Virus record (IMG/VR): IMGVR_UViG_3300037459_000157
Location: 1-64,000 of that record
Length of the DNA: 64,000 nt
Source: a virus
Direction: 5' to 3' (one strand)
Part shown: in pieces, positions 40,673 through 50,211 of the stretch
Layout: each line of letters starts with the position of its first letter
Position numbering within the stretch: position 1 is the first letter of the stretch
The notes under the pieces: generated by a model
The model's database searches: none
What the model was told of the DNA's origin: nothing
What the model saw: only the letters and a program-made list of their open reading frames with translations
Made by a program: the position numbers and the translations under genes

Positions 40673-42526
40673 ATGGCAGCCAAGGTCACAGTCCGAGAAC
40701 TCGTCACCAAGCTTACTATTGGTGGAAACGCCACCGATAGGCTGGCTAAGTTCGGTCTGGCCATGAATGGTGTCAAGGCTGGGCTCGGCATCCTGGTCGG
40801 CGTGGTCAAGGCTGCCAGCAGGGCAACGCTCGGGCTAGTGGACGACGTGACCTCGCTCGGTGATTCGATCGCCAAGACCTCACGGCAGATCGGTATATCT
40901 GCGAGGTCATTCCAGCGCCTTAGCTTCGCGGCTGACCGCTCTGGTGCGTCCGCGAGGTCTCTTCGCAAGGGACTGCTGAATATTTCGAAGAATCTCAGGG
41001 ATGCAGAGATCGCGGCAGGCAAAGGCAAGGGCACGGGGTTCACTGGAGCCCTGGCTGAGCTTGGATTGCGATTCAAGGATTTGCAGGGTCTGAGTCCAGA
41101 GAAGCAGCTCGGACTGCTTGGCGATGCACTCAACGGGATCACCGACAAGAGCCGGCGAGCGGCGCTTGCTCAGCAGCTGCTTGGCGTAAGGTCGGGTCCG
41201 GAGCTCGCCTCCCTTTTGGCTGAGGGCACGGGCGGTCTCAAGGCGCTAGGCGACGAAGCAGAGCGCCTCGGACTGGTGCTGGACGACAAGGCTCTCGCCG
41301 CGTCCGAAGCATTCCAAGACAGCATGACGGACCTCAAGGCGGTGCTGACAGGCGTCAAGAACACCATTGGTGTTGCCTTGATTCCCATCGTTGAGAAGGC
41401 CGTAAAGAACTTCAAGGACTGGATTCTTGCAAACAAAGACTTTATAAAAATAAACTTCGAGAAAGTTGTCAAGGCCCTTACAGGCGCGTTTGATGAACTG
41501 ATCAAGAACTCGGATAAAATAGTTTCCGGATTCGAAGATCTCGTGAACCTTGGACGTGGCGTATTCGACTTCTTCTCGGGCCTGATAGAACTTGTCGGCG
41601 GGCTCAGCAACGCGATCAAGATTGCGGCTGCCGGGTGGGTTGCCTACAAAGCGGCCATGATAGCAGCTACGGCTGGTCTGTTGCTGAATCCCTTTGTGGC
41701 GCTGGGGGTTGCACTGGCTGGGATTGCGGCGGCGCTTGTACTGATTGAAATTGAATCTGAGAATGCGAGAAAGGCCTTACTCAATTTCCAGTCAGTCTCA
41801 TCAAAGGCCGACAAGCCAGTAGATGAAAAGCAGGCACGGTCTGATGCAAGTGCGATAGCGAGGGGCATAAGATCAGGCCAGGGCGTTGACAGGTCAGTTC
41901 GTAAAAGACTTGCAGGCACATCAAGAGCTCAGCTGAACAGAACGTTTGGCAGGGCAGAAGCTCTGATAGCAAGAGGGACCGAAAGAGTCGCAGGACCATT
42001 CGGCTCAACTGTTGTTAGGCGCGTCAGTAGGGGAAATCTACCAGGCGAGGTAGATGCCTTGAGGGCACTCGAGGCAAGAACGCGAGCAGACAGGGACGCG
42101 GCAAGGGAGGCGATCGCCAGGGAGTCGGAGATCGATGCCATGTTCGCTGAGAATATTGGCGATATCTCGACACCTGTACCTGTCGGTGCTACTGGCGGAG
42201 GTCGAAGGTTCCGGCCAATTAGCGAAGGCCTCGGCAAGGGCAAGAAGGGCACAGACGAAAGCCTCAACGACATCCTCATCGAAGCCATCAAAAGCGGGCA
42301 GTTGCCTGAGTCCGCGGCGCTGCTCACAAGCACTCAGCCGCCCATCATCATCCCAATCACCAACATCACTGTCCAGATGGAGGTCGATGCATCGACGGAG
42401 ATCAACGGCATCGCCGGCGAAGACGTCGAGTCATTTGGTGAGCGCGTGCGCGATGTCGTAGTCGAGGCGCTCGGCACTGAGATGCGCGACGCCATGGACC
42501 AGCTGAGGCCGCAACTAGCGAGGTAA
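40673..42526 (+). CDS. tail tape measure protein
   Basis: A 617-residue protein. The N-terminal part (SLGDSIAKTSRQIGISARSFQRLSFAADRSG) and the 'GNVGLALQ'-type helical repeats are typical of tape measure proteins. Hydrophobic helices cover about 300-360 (AIKIAAAGWVAYKAAMIAATAGLLLNP). At roughly 0.15 nm per residue the tail would be about 90 nm long. Bases 41400-42100 are AT-richer than the flanks, suggesting recombination within the gene. Confidence 0.8.
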   Translation: MAAKVTVRELVTKLTIGGNATDRLAKFGLAMNGVKAGLGILVGVVKAASRATLGLVDDVTSLGDSIAKTSRQIGISARSFQRLSFAADRSGASARSLRKGLLNISKNLRDAEIAAGKGKGTGFTGALAELGLRFKDLQGLSPEKQLGLLGDALNGITDKSRRAALAQQLLGVRSGPELASLLAEGTGGLKALGDEAERLGLVLDDKALAASEAFQDSMTDLKAVLTGVKNTIGVALIPIVEKAVKNFKDWILANKDFIKINFEKVVKALTGAFDELIKNSDKIVSGFEDLVNLGRGVFDFFSGLIELVGGLSNAIKIAAAGWVAYKAAMIAATAGLLLNPFVALGVALAGIAAALVLIEIESENARKALLNFQSVSSKADKPVDEKQARSDASAIARGIRSGQGVDRSVRKRLAGTSRAQLNRTFGRAEALIARGTERVAGPFGSTVVRRVSRGNLPGEVDALRALEARTRADRDAAREAIARESEIDAMFAENIGDISTPVPVGATGGGRRFRPISEGLGKGKKGTDESLNDILIEAIKSGQLPESAALLTSTQPPIIIPITNITVQMEVDASTEINGIAGEDVESFGERVRDVVVEALGTEMRDAMDQLRPQLAR

Positions 42527-42530
42527 CACC

Positions 42531-43133
42531 ATGGCTGAAAGCGATATCATCATCGTCCCTCAGGACCAGACGGTCAACGATCGCCTCGTGGTGCTCTCTG
42601 ACTTCCAGACGCGTCGGGGCTATCGGTTCGACGCGGTTACTCAATACGGTACCCAGCGATCGTACAGGCCTACCAAGCACTCAGTGCCGAGTGGTGCGGC
42701 GATCACCGACCATGTGTCGAGGGACCCACTCGTGTTCCGGCTGGTGGGCGTGCTCACGCCGTACAACGTCGTGTCCCTGGCTGGTGTAGGAGGCGCATTT
42801 GCCAGCGCTGTGGAGGGCTCGGACGCTCTAGAGGCCGCATTGCTGCAAGGTTCAGATTCAGCGCTAGATCTCATCCGGAAGAACCGCGACCAGCTGGTCC
42901 AGTTCGCCGACGAGTTTACGCTGCTGACGGTCCTGGGCAACGAGTTCCAGTATGCGAACATGATCATCACCAGGATCAACGACCCGAAGACGCCAGCTCT
43001 CGGCGACTCCTACCAGCTCACGGTGTCGTTCCGAGAGATTCGAATCGCGTTGGAGTCGTCTCGCATCGCTCCGCTCATCGACGCGGACGCGGACTCGCTC
43101 GGCGGCGGCGAAGTAAAGGATGTGGGCCAATGA
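42531..43133 (+). CDS. Dit-like baseplate protein
   Basis: A 200-residue protein directly after the tape measure. VLSDFQTRRGYRF...PSGAAITDHVSRDPLVFRLVGVLTP and YANMIITRINDPKTPALGDSYQLTVSFREIRI fit the Dit-like tail protein family, which forms the hub ring attaching tube to baseplate. Overlaps the next gene. Confidence 0.75.
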   Translation: MAESDIIIVPQDQTVNDRLVVLSDFQTRRGYRFDAVTQYGTQRSYRPTKHSVPSGAAITDHVSRDPLVFRLVGVLTPYNVVSLAGVGGAFASAVEGSDALEAALLQGSDSALDLIRKNRDQLVQFADEFTLLTVLGNEFQYANMIITRINDPKTPALGDSYQLTVSFREIRIALESSRIAPLIDADADSLGGGEVKDVGQ

Positions 43134-43510
43134 CCACGCAGACTCTCACGACCCCGCCCGTGCCATGGCCCTCGAAGTGGCGCAACTCTTACGAGCTGGA
43201 CGGCCGGGTGTACTGGTTCTTGGTGACGTGGAACGACCGCGACGGCTATTGGTACTTGGCCGTGGGGTCGAGCGATCTCGTGTCTCAGGCGCAGGGCGTG
43301 ACGCTGCACCTCGGCACGGACAAGCTGAGGCCGTTCAAGTATGGCGAGATTCCGCCGGGGCGACTCGATGTCGTCGACACCAGTGGCAAGTTCATCGAGC
43401 CAACACGTGCGGACATGGGCGCCCGCGTGTTGCTGCAATACACAGACTTTGAGGAGATCGTTCCCGGCAGTCGTGAGCTGTTCCCCATGGAGAGCACGCC
43501 ACCGTCATAA
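43130..43510 (+). CDS. baseplate plug protein (Pam3 gp18-like)
   Basis: A 126-residue protein. WRNSYELDGRVYWFLVTWNDRDGYWYLAVGSSDL is the hallmark of the small baseplate plug domain described for cyanophage Pam3. It probably closes the inner baseplate channel. Order Dit-like, plug, hub, spike is conserved in such simple myoviruses. Confidence 0.7.
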   Translation: MTTQTLTTPPVPWPSKWRNSYELDGRVYWFLVTWNDRDGYWYLAVGSSDLVSQAQGVTLHLGTDKLRPFKYGEIPPGRLDVVDTSGKFIEPTRADMGARVLLQYTDFEEIVPGSRELFPMESTPPS

Positions 43511-44562
43511 TGCAGTGGCTACGGAAAATCACGGTCGAGTATGGCCAGAACATCCCAGGGTCCGCCCTCGGGCCGTTGAACCCGTGGTCACTTACGTCTG
43601 AGGTCGACAGCGACTTCAGGATTCAGTTCCGGTTCACGCGGTCGAACACGAACCGCGCGGACACGGGCCGGCTCATCATTTACAATCTCCCGCCTGAGTT
43701 CCTGTCTGACATCCGCTCGGGCGTGCAGGAAGCGAACGACGACCGGCTGCGAATCCTTGAGGGACCCAAGTTCAAGGGCGACCTCGACGGGCGCAACAAC
43801 GAGCTGAGGATTCTTGCCCAGGCGAACTTGGTCAAGGTCTATGCCGGGTACAAGGACGGCACCAAGCTCATCTTTACGGGCGACATCACGAGCATCAACA
43901 TGAGCTCAATGATGTCGGACAACGATATCATCACGACGATCGACCTGGGCGACACCATCATTCCGCTCAAGTACGGCTGGCTGAACAAGACTTTCGCGGG
44001 CGGGTCGAGGCTGGACGATGTGCTGAACTCGATCCTTAAGTCTGCAGGCGTATCGGCGTCAGAGCAGGCGAAGAAGTTCCAGCTTGAGACCATCGCTGGA
44101 GTTGAGGTGGCAGAGTTTAAAAACGGGATGGCCGTCATCGGCGGCATCAAGCGCAACCTCGACTCGATCGTCGCGCGCTACGGTGTGCAGTGGTTCATCA
44201 AGGATGGCGAGTTCTTCTTCATGGCGCGCGGAGCTTTGATCGATGACTTCGCGATTCGCCTGGACCTGGGCGACAACGTGCTGCGGCCGGTCAGCGACCT
44301 CGATGGCGACAGCGTCAAGTTCACCATGTTGCTGGATGGTGACATGTTGCCCGGTCGGGGGTTCCGAATCTTCGACGAGAACGGACAGCCGACATCGAAG
44401 TCAGGCTACCGAGCGGACACGGTGACGTACATCGGGGACACCCACGGAAATCCATGGTATTGCATGGTGGAGGGCATCAGCATCGACGACAAGGGATTCC
44501 CCCCGGCGCTCGCTCTCACACCTGACCAAGCTTTCACCACTGAGAGTGTGGCCGTACCATGA
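43510..44562 (+). CDS. baseplate hub protein (gp27-like)
   Basis: A 350-residue protein. RFTRSNTNRADTGRLIIYNLP...VKVYAGYKDGTKLIFTGDITSI...LDDVLNSILKSAGV is the typical pattern of gp27/gpD-like hub proteins, which form the trimeric support of the spike. It overlaps both neighbours by 1-4 bases. Confidence 0.8.
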   Translation: MQWLRKITVEYGQNIPGSALGPLNPWSLTSEVDSDFRIQFRFTRSNTNRADTGRLIIYNLPPEFLSDIRSGVQEANDDRLRILEGPKFKGDLDGRNNELRILAQANLVKVYAGYKDGTKLIFTGDITSINMSSMMSDNDIITTIDLGDTIIPLKYGWLNKTFAGGSRLDDVLNSILKSAGVSASEQAKKFQLETIAGVEVAEFKNGMAVIGGIKRNLDSIVARYGVQWFIKDGEFFFMARGALIDDFAIRLDLGDNVLRPVSDLDGDSVKFTMLLDGDMLPGRGFRIFDENGQPTSKSGYRADTVTYIGDTHGNPWYCMVEGISIDDKGFPPALALTPDQAFTTESVAVP

Positions 44563-45230
44563 CACAGGGACCAGAGACACCCTACTCGTACAGCATGCGT
44601 CGGCCGACGCTGGTCGACGTGATCTCTGCGGCGAATCGCAGCAATAGTCTGGATCTGCGTGTCGCCTTCCCTGCGACCGTGACTGAGGTTCAGGACGGCG
44701 GTGCTCGTGTCAAGCTGCTGCCGGACATCAAGAATGTCATCAACACCGAGACGGGCGAGGAGATTATCGAACAGGCCGAGCTCTCCGAGATGCCGGTCTG
44801 GACCTACGGCCAAGGGTCTGACGATGGTGGGTACATGCAATTCCCCGTGCGCGTGGGGGACAAGGGCATGGTCATCGTCAACGACCGCAGCATAGGCGGA
44901 TGGTACGAGACGGGGATACCCGACCAGCCTGCGGGCTACCACACGCACAACGTCATCGATGGGATATTCATTCCCGGTCTTCGCGATAGCACGCGAGCTC
45001 TGGCTCAGGACTCGACGGCGGCTGTTCTCGAGCATGATTCGATTAAGCTTGGTGCGACTGCTTCACTTGGTGCAGCTCGGACTACGGACGTAGTCGATGC
45101 CACACCGGACATGATTCTCTGGATGGAGGCGGTTGCCACTGCCATCCTTGCCATCCCAGGGCCGAAGATTCCATTCCCGGCGAGCTTCGCTACCATCACC
45201 GGCGGGTCAGAGAAGACGAAGATCGAATGA
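44559..45230 (+). CDS. baseplate spike protein (Gp138-type)
   Basis: A 223-residue protein. VAFPATVTEVQDGGARVKLLPDIK, MPVWTYGQGSDDGGYMQFPVRVGDKGMVIVNDRSIGGW and HTHNVIDGIFIPGL match the Gp138 N-terminal OB-fold plus short beta-helix spikes. A conserved HTH near the tip region suggests an iron-binding apex is not certain. It pierces the outer envelope when the sheath contracts. Confidence 0.8.
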   Translation: MTQGPETPYSYSMRRPTLVDVISAANRSNSLDLRVAFPATVTEVQDGGARVKLLPDIKNVINTETGEEIIEQAELSEMPVWTYGQGSDDGGYMQFPVRVGDKGMVIVNDRSIGGWYETGIPDQPAGYHTHNVIDGIFIPGLRDSTRALAQDSTAAVLEHDSIKLGATASLGAARTTDVVDATPDMILWMEAVATAILAIPGPKIPFPASFATITGGSEKTKIE

Positions 45231-46522
45231 GCGATTTCAAAATAGCCGACGGTCTTGTGCCCGTGCTCAGCCCAGACACAGCGATCGTGATCACCGCAAC
45301 GGGCACGACTGCCCATGTCGTCCCGGCCGGTCAGACGTTTGTCGAGATCAAGGCCTGGGGCTCAGCCGGAGCCGGTGGTGGTGGGACAACCTCAGGTGGG
45401 ACCGGTGGGTCTGGAGGCGGAGGCGGCTTTGCCCACGCAACCCAGATCTCAGTCACACCAGGCGAGACACTCGACGTCATCGTCGGCATAGGTGGCAGCC
45501 CAGGATTCGGCGACGGCTCCGAGTCTGCTGCGGCCGGAGGCGGTGGCGGTCGGACCTGGGTTCGGCGACCCGGCGGATCGATCAACCTCCTTGAGGCCGG
45601 TGCGGGCGGAGGCGGAGGCGGCTCTGACAGCTCGCCAGGGACGGGAGTGACCGGCGGAGGCGGAGCAGGTGGTGGTGTGACTGGCCAAGCTGGTGAGGCC
45701 TCAGGCTCGTCGACAGGCGGCGGTGGAGGAACTCAGGTCGCTGGCGGTGCCGGTGGCGTAGGGTTCGACCAGGTGGGCATAGCCGGCAGCGCTGGGACTG
45801 GCGGAGACGGTGCTCACGACACGGGCACAGGCGGCGGAGGAGCAGGTGGGGTTACAGGCGGTGGCGATGGCGGCAACGTAGCAGCGACAACGTCTGCAGG
45901 CGGTGGCGGTGGTGCTGGGTTCTTCGGTGGCGGTGGCGGTGGAGAGTCTTTCAGTTTCAACGGCTCGGGCACAGGCGGCGGTGGTGGGTCGGGCATGACG
46001 ACGGGCACCGAGCAGGCCAATGATCAGGGGCTAGACGCAGTCGGAGCTGGCGGCAGCGACCCGGACCGACCGTCCGGCGTAGGCACTGGTGGCCTGGGCG
46101 GGTTTGTCGGCACGGGGTTTACGGGCCAGGCCGGCACCAATGGTGCGGTCGCTCTCATCTACACGGTGACGACGTTCGAGCCTACGACGAACGACCTAGT
46201 CATCGAGAACGACGCGCCCACGCTCGTCGAGGGCATCGACCTGATCGCTCAGCACGTCCGGTCAATCCTGCTCATCTGCCAGGGCGAGTGGTTCCTCGAT
46301 CTCGCCGCGGGCACGCCATGGTTCCAACGGGTCCTCGGTCACCGGTTCAACGCCGGACAAATCAACATCACGGTACGCGATGCGATCCTATCGGTCGACG
46401 GCGTCGCGTCCATCCAAGACATCGTATCAACCCGAGGCGCAGGGCGCAGGGTGGCGGACGTCAAGGTTACTGTCCTGACCGACCAAGGCGCTGAAGTCAT
46501 AGTCGATGCAGAGGTCCCCTAA
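45227..46522 (+). CDS. glycine-rich domain fused to gp25-like baseplate wedge
   Basis: A 431-residue fusion. Residues 18-315 are a glycine-rich domain beginning with HVVPAGQTFVEIKAWGSAGAGGGG and containing many GGGGG runs, like glycine-rich phage and surface adhesins. Residues 322-431 (NDLVIENDAP...DLIAQHVRSILLICQGEWFLDLAAGTPWFQRVLG) are a complete gp25/GPW wedge domain. Normal gp25 proteins are about 110-140 residues, so the Gly-rich part is an extra N-terminal adhesin. No deletion of wedge motifs is seen. Confidence 0.8.
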   Translation: MSDFKIADGLVPVLSPDTAIVITATGTTAHVVPAGQTFVEIKAWGSAGAGGGGTTSGGTGGSGGGGGFAHATQISVTPGETLDVIVGIGGSPGFGDGSESAAAGGGGGRTWVRRPGGSINLLEAGAGGGGGGSDSSPGTGVTGGGGAGGGVTGQAGEASGSSTGGGGGTQVAGGAGGVGFDQVGIAGSAGTGGDGAHDTGTGGGGAGGVTGGGDGGNVAATTSAGGGGGAGFFGGGGGGESFSFNGSGTGGGGGSGMTTGTEQANDQGLDAVGAGGSDPDRPSGVGTGGLGGFVGTGFTGQAGTNGAVALIYTVTTFEPTTNDLVIENDAPTLVEGIDLIAQHVRSILLICQGEWFLDLAAGTPWFQRVLGHRFNAGQINITVRDAILSVDGVASIQDIVSTRGAGRRVADVKVTVLTDQGAEVIVDAEVP

Positions 46523-46524
46523 TC

Positions 46525-47760
46525 ATGCCACTCGAACAAACAACTACAGGCCTGGTGATTCAGGACATCGCTGAGATCAAGAGCGAGTACGAGGAGTCAT
46601 TTCGACTGCTGTTCGGGGCTGACGTTTCGCTTGGGGTCGACTCGATATTCGGCAAGCAGATCGGCATCCAGGCCGAGCGCGAGGCGCTGATTCAGGCGCA
46701 GATGCAATTCATCCAGGCGAGCTTATCGCGCGACAAAGCCCAGAATGCGAACCTCGATGCGGTCTCTGCCCTGACCGGCTCTGACCGACGGGGTGCACAG
46801 CCGTCGACGAGCTCGGCGGGTCGAGCCACAGGCACGGACACCACGATCGTGCTCAACGGCAGCACGGTCATCCAGCAGAACGACGCACTCGACGTGTGGA
46901 CGGTCATCGACGGGACGGATGGCGTGTCGCCGTTCGGCTACGAGATCGGCACCGTTGTCTCGGGCGAGGTGACTGGCGTCATCATCGAGTCGGTCGCTAC
47001 GGGCGAGAAGGCCTTCTCGTCGGGGACTGATTTCGTGATCGGGTCGCCCATCGCGGGATGGGTTGGGTTCAACATCACCCGCGACATCGAGACCTTCGAG
47101 ACCGGCCAGGACGTCGAGCAGGATGGTGAGTTCAGGGACCGCGGTCGCGACGAGCTGTTCGCGGGCGGCAACGACATCAGCGGAATCAAGGCCGTCATCA
47201 CCAAGGTGGTCGGCGTGACCGAGGTCCAGATCTTCGAGAATCGCGACTGTACGACGATCGACGGCGACGGAATCGAGCCTGGCCACGTCGAGTCGATCGT
47301 GACGGGCGGGAGCGACCTCGACGTAGCGACGGCCATCCTGCTGCGGGTTCCACCAGGGACGAGCTTGCAGGGCACGACGTTGTTGGTGCTGGCGGACAGC
47401 GAGGGCAATCAGATCGACATCCGATTCACGAGGCCGGCGGCTGTAGAGATCACAGTCGAGGTCACCATCAGCAACTTCTCGGCAGAAGGTACGCTGCCCG
47501 AGAACTTCGAGGCATTGGCCGAGGCTGCAATACTTGAGTTCGGAAACACCAACGCTCGGGTCAGCCAGGACGTTCTGTTCCAGCAGTTCATTGGGCCTGT
47601 AGCAACTGCGATACAGGACACATTCACTGGCAAGTTTAACTACGACTTTATCGACTCAGAGATAAGCACGGGCGGCCCGACGGCCAACGCGAACATTCCA
47701 ATCGGCATCCGTGAGCGCGCCGACTTTGACAGCTCGCGCATCACCGTAATACTGGCGTAA
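46525..47760 (+). CDS. baseplate J-like wedge protein
   Basis: A 411-residue protein. IQAEREALIQAQMQFIQASLSRDKAQNANLDAVSALTGSDRRGAQPS and the following NGSTVIQQNDALDVW, plus ITKVVGVTEVQIFENRDCTTIDGDGIEPGHVESIV, are classical baseplate J (gp6/gpJ) features. It builds the wedge ring around the hub together with the gp25-like and DUF2612 proteins. Confidence 0.85.
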   Translation: MPLEQTTTGLVIQDIAEIKSEYEESFRLLFGADVSLGVDSIFGKQIGIQAEREALIQAQMQFIQASLSRDKAQNANLDAVSALTGSDRRGAQPSTSSAGRATGTDTTIVLNGSTVIQQNDALDVWTVIDGTDGVSPFGYEIGTVVSGEVTGVIIESVATGEKAFSSGTDFVIGSPIAGWVGFNITRDIETFETGQDVEQDGEFRDRGRDELFAGGNDISGIKAVITKVVGVTEVQIFENRDCTTIDGDGIEPGHVESIVTGGSDLDVATAILLRVPPGTSLQGTTLLVLADSEGNQIDIRFTRPAAVEITVEVTISNFSAEGTLPENFEALAEAAILEFGNTNARVSQDVLFQQFIGPVATAIQDTFTGKFNYDFIDSEISTGGPTANANIPIGIRERADFDSSRITVILA

Positions 47761-47762
47761 TC

Positions 47763-48392
47763 ATGGCCAACGAAGACGCGAAGTTCACGATCAACGACCA
47801 CGTCGAGAAGGCGCTGGCCCGACTGCCGACGATGCACGACGAGTCGACGCTGCTTCGTGGCATACTTTCGATCTACTCGGCTCGAATCCAGATCTTGGAC
47901 AACGTCCTTCGCGGCATCACGGCGGACGCGCTGTTCACCATCAGCACTGCCGTTGGTGTGCAGCTCGACCAGATCGGCACCATCGTGGGCATCGCTAGGG
48001 AAGACAGGAGCGACGCCGAGTACCGCATCATACTTCGCACTCAGGCCTTGCTCGTACTGCCTGAGCGGCGGACGCAGGCTCGTCTGATGGAGATCGTCCG
48101 GTCGCTGATGGACACGGACCCGGGGGCGATTGTCTACCAACAGCTGCCGCCGAAGAGCTACAAACTTACCATCGCCACGGCGACTCTAGAAACTCTGCTC
48201 TCGTGGGTGCCCATCCTACGAAGGACTAGGCCGGCGAGCTACGTCGCACTACTTGGATGGACTGCCGCCAATCACATTACTTACGGCGACGCAGCCGCGT
48301 TGGCCATTCCGAAGACGTGGCACGGCTACGGAGACGCGAGTGGCACAGTCGTTGAAGTATATCACGGCCTAGGTGCTGCGATCGATTTTTAG
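47763..48392 (+). CDS. DUF2612 baseplate wedge protein
   Basis: A 209-residue protein. LLRGILSIYSARIQILDNVLRGITADALFTISTAVGVQLDQIGTIVGIAREDRSDAEYRIILRTQ is the diagnostic N-terminal block of DUF2612, the gpI/gp53-type wedge partner of baseplate J. Followed by the last structural gene. Confidence 0.8.
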   Translation: MANEDAKFTINDHVEKALARLPTMHDESTLLRGILSIYSARIQILDNVLRGITADALFTISTAVGVQLDQIGTIVGIAREDRSDAEYRIILRTQALLVLPERRTQARLMEIVRSLMDTDPGAIVYQQLPPKSYKLTIATATLETLLSWVPILRRTRPASYVALLGWTAANHITYGDAAALAIPKTWHGYGDASGTVVEVYHGLGAAIDF

Positions 48393-48404
48393 AGATACAC
48401 TCCC

Positions 48405-49511
48405 ATGGCCACACGACCATCAATCACAGTCAATGTCCGAGCCTCTGACGCGACCTACACGACCGGAGACCCTGCGCTCATCACCACTGCGACCAAGATC
48501 GCTAGGGCTGGGGCAGACATTGCGGAGGGCTACAAGGTCGACACGCTCGTCAGCCCACAGGCAGTGTTCGCGCAGAACAAAAACTTCGAGGACAACCGAA
48601 ACGACCAGTGGGTCGAGTGGGTGAGCTTCGGTTCGAACGCAGCTGGGGGCGATGCTCACATCGTCGAGACTGATTCGGGCGGCGACATCAATGTCGTTGG
48701 GGTGAACTGTAGCGACGTACGTGTGACGCCGAACACTGGCACTGACGGGATTGAAGTAACAACGTCAGGCGGTTCGAAGGGTCTTGAGGTCCTTCAGGAT
48801 GCGACGAGCGCAGATCATGGTGTCAATGTGACATCTACACTCGGCGCGGCTGCGCCAGCGTTCTTCGCTGGCACCGTGAGCAATGTCGGATTTCTTGTCA
48901 GCCACGGCAGTCTAGCTGGAGTCAGCATCGGGTCGGTTGCTAATGGTGGAGTCATCGGCCCCAACCTCAAGCTGAACTCGAACACACTCGACCCGACCGA
49001 CGACAATGTCGGGACGTTCTGGACTCGGGAACAGAACAGCATCGACAATGTGAAGATGGGCATGGGTAGCTCGGCAGGCTACCCTATCATTGCGAAGAAC
49101 GCACCATGCTATGCGAGGAGTGGCGAGGGCAGCTTCAACCTATCAGGGTCGCAGACCGACCAGACTATCCGGTCAACCTTCTCATTCAAGACTGACCAGA
49201 TTCCCCAGGATTCAGACCAGGTTCGTGTGACTATCTGGGGCAGCATCTCACTGTCTCCATCTCAGAATAATACGGTAACGCTCAAGGTCCGAGACACGAC
49301 CGCGGCGAACGTGACCATATGCAACCTCATCATTGAGTCCCCTCCGCATACGACCGGCACTGTGTCCGTAAGCCAGTCTGCTACATTCTCGCAGACGTAT
49401 ACACTGCCATCATTTGGGGCAAGAAGCTTCGATCTTGTCTGGACCGGAGACGTGACCGGATCCGATGGCACGTTCCGTGGCTTCGTCGAGATCGAACAGC
49501 TCCGCGGATAG
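48405..49511 (+). CDS. baseplate-proximal fibre protein
   Basis: A 368-residue beta-rich protein. The N-terminal 90 residues probably attach to the baseplate; 90-200 contain short Gly/Thr repeats of beta-helix style; residues 235-368 are a beta-sandwich tip (RSTFSFKTDQIPQDSDQVRVTIWGSISL). It is the last gene of the late operon, just before a strong terminator, a common place for a fibre gene. Confidence 0.65.
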   Translation: MATRPSITVNVRASDATYTTGDPALITTATKIARAGADIAEGYKVDTLVSPQAVFAQNKNFEDNRNDQWVEWVSFGSNAAGGDAHIVETDSGGDINVVGVNCSDVRVTPNTGTDGIEVTTSGGSKGLEVLQDATSADHGVNVTSTLGAAAPAFFAGTVSNVGFLVSHGSLAGVSIGSVANGGVIGPNLKLNSNTLDPTDDNVGTFWTREQNSIDNVKMGMGSSAGYPIIAKNAPCYARSGEGSFNLSGSQTDQTIRSTFSFKTDQIPQDSDQVRVTIWGSISLSPSQNNTVTLKVRDTTAANVTICNLIIESPPHTTGTVSVSQSATFSQTYTLPSFGARSFDLVWTGDVTGSDGTFRGFVEIEQLRG

Positions 49512-49548
49512 AGTTCCCTGTTGCTCACTTGGGAGTGTGTGTCAGGCG

Positions 49549-49586
49549 CCCTCGGCCAGGCGTTGTCTGGTCGGGGGTTTTTATTT
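49549..49586 (+). terminator. strong terminator of the late operon
   Basis: An 11-bp stem (from CCCTCGGCCAG at 49549, to CTGGTCGGGGG ending 49577, two G-U pairs) with a seven-base loop, followed by TTTTTATTT. It lies 38 bases after the last structural gene. Confidence 0.85.
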
Positions 49587-49598
49587 GAGGATCACCCC

Positions 49599-49781
49599 GA
49601 CCACGACCGCGACCCCGACCGCGACCCCGACCGCGACCACGACCCCGACCGCGACCGCGACCACGACCCCGACCGCGACCACGACCACGACCGCGACCAC
49701 GACCGCGACCCCGACCACGACCACGACCGCGACCCCGACCGCGACCACGACCCCGACCGCGACCACGACCACGACCACGAC
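49599..49781. repeat. hexanucleotide tandem repeat, about 30 copies
   Basis: 183 bases of GACCNC, where N is A, C or G but never T. The variable base is in an otherwise invariant unit. Frames through it read Asp-(His/Arg/Pro), Thr-(Thr/Pro/Ala) or a constant Pro-Arg; none has a credible start. It sits between the late terminator and the convergent minus-strand gene, so it is probably a non-coding repeat. Confidence 0.9.
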
Positions 49782-49794
49782 ATCATCGCAGGCT

Positions 49795-50130
49795 TCACTT
49801 GGTCTCCGGGACGCTATGGTTCCATGGCCACGCGTCGATGATCGAGTCCAGATTAATGCAGCAGTTCACAGGCGAGCTCTCAAACTCAGAGACCGTGCCA
49901 GTGTTCAGGCACTCAGAGAACCTGCCAGAGTCTGCAAGCCAGCCACAATCTTTGAGCGTGACGAACTTGCCATCATTTTCCGAGACGGTCCCGATGTGAT
50001 GATAGGTGACCGTGCGAATTAGGACCTTCGATCCGGCGCTCAGGATTGGATTGGCCGAGCTGGGCGATGCAGGCGTATCACCGTCTAGTAGCAGGCCGAT
50101 TAGCTTGATGATTGTGTTTTTGTTTTCCAT
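49795..50130 (-). CDS. conserved phage protein of unknown function
   Basis: ATG 50130 (AAGGAC upstream) gives 111 residues; the frame is open further upstream but without support. SKVLIRTVTYHHIGTVSENDGKFVTLKDCGWLADSGRFSECL...NCCINLDSIIDAWPWNHSVP matches a widespread small phage protein family in which the order 'TVTxxxxGxv...LxDaxWiADtGRF...v..D..ewxhxlP' is conserved. No function is known to me. It ends against the hexanucleotide repeat. Confidence 0.75.
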   Translation of the reverse strand: MENKNTIIKLIGLLLDGDTPASPSSANPILSAGSKVLIRTVTYHHIGTVSENDGKFVTLKDCGWLADSGRFSECLNTGTVSEFESSPVNCCINLDSIIDAWPWNHSVPETK

Positions 50131-50211
50131 GATTGTCCTTGAATAGGTGGAGGCATCGCACCCCCATGGACCTTTGGTCTCGTCAAACCCTCTACGCTGG
50201 GGTCGCTGCGT

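Noticed and set aside
49521-49841. Asp-His/Arg/Pro repeat protein through the hexanucleotide array, and Val- or Ser-Trp-rich frames on the other strand.
   Set aside because: The frame has only a TTG start, spans the late terminator and consists almost wholly of the repeat; other frames are shadows of the same repeat.
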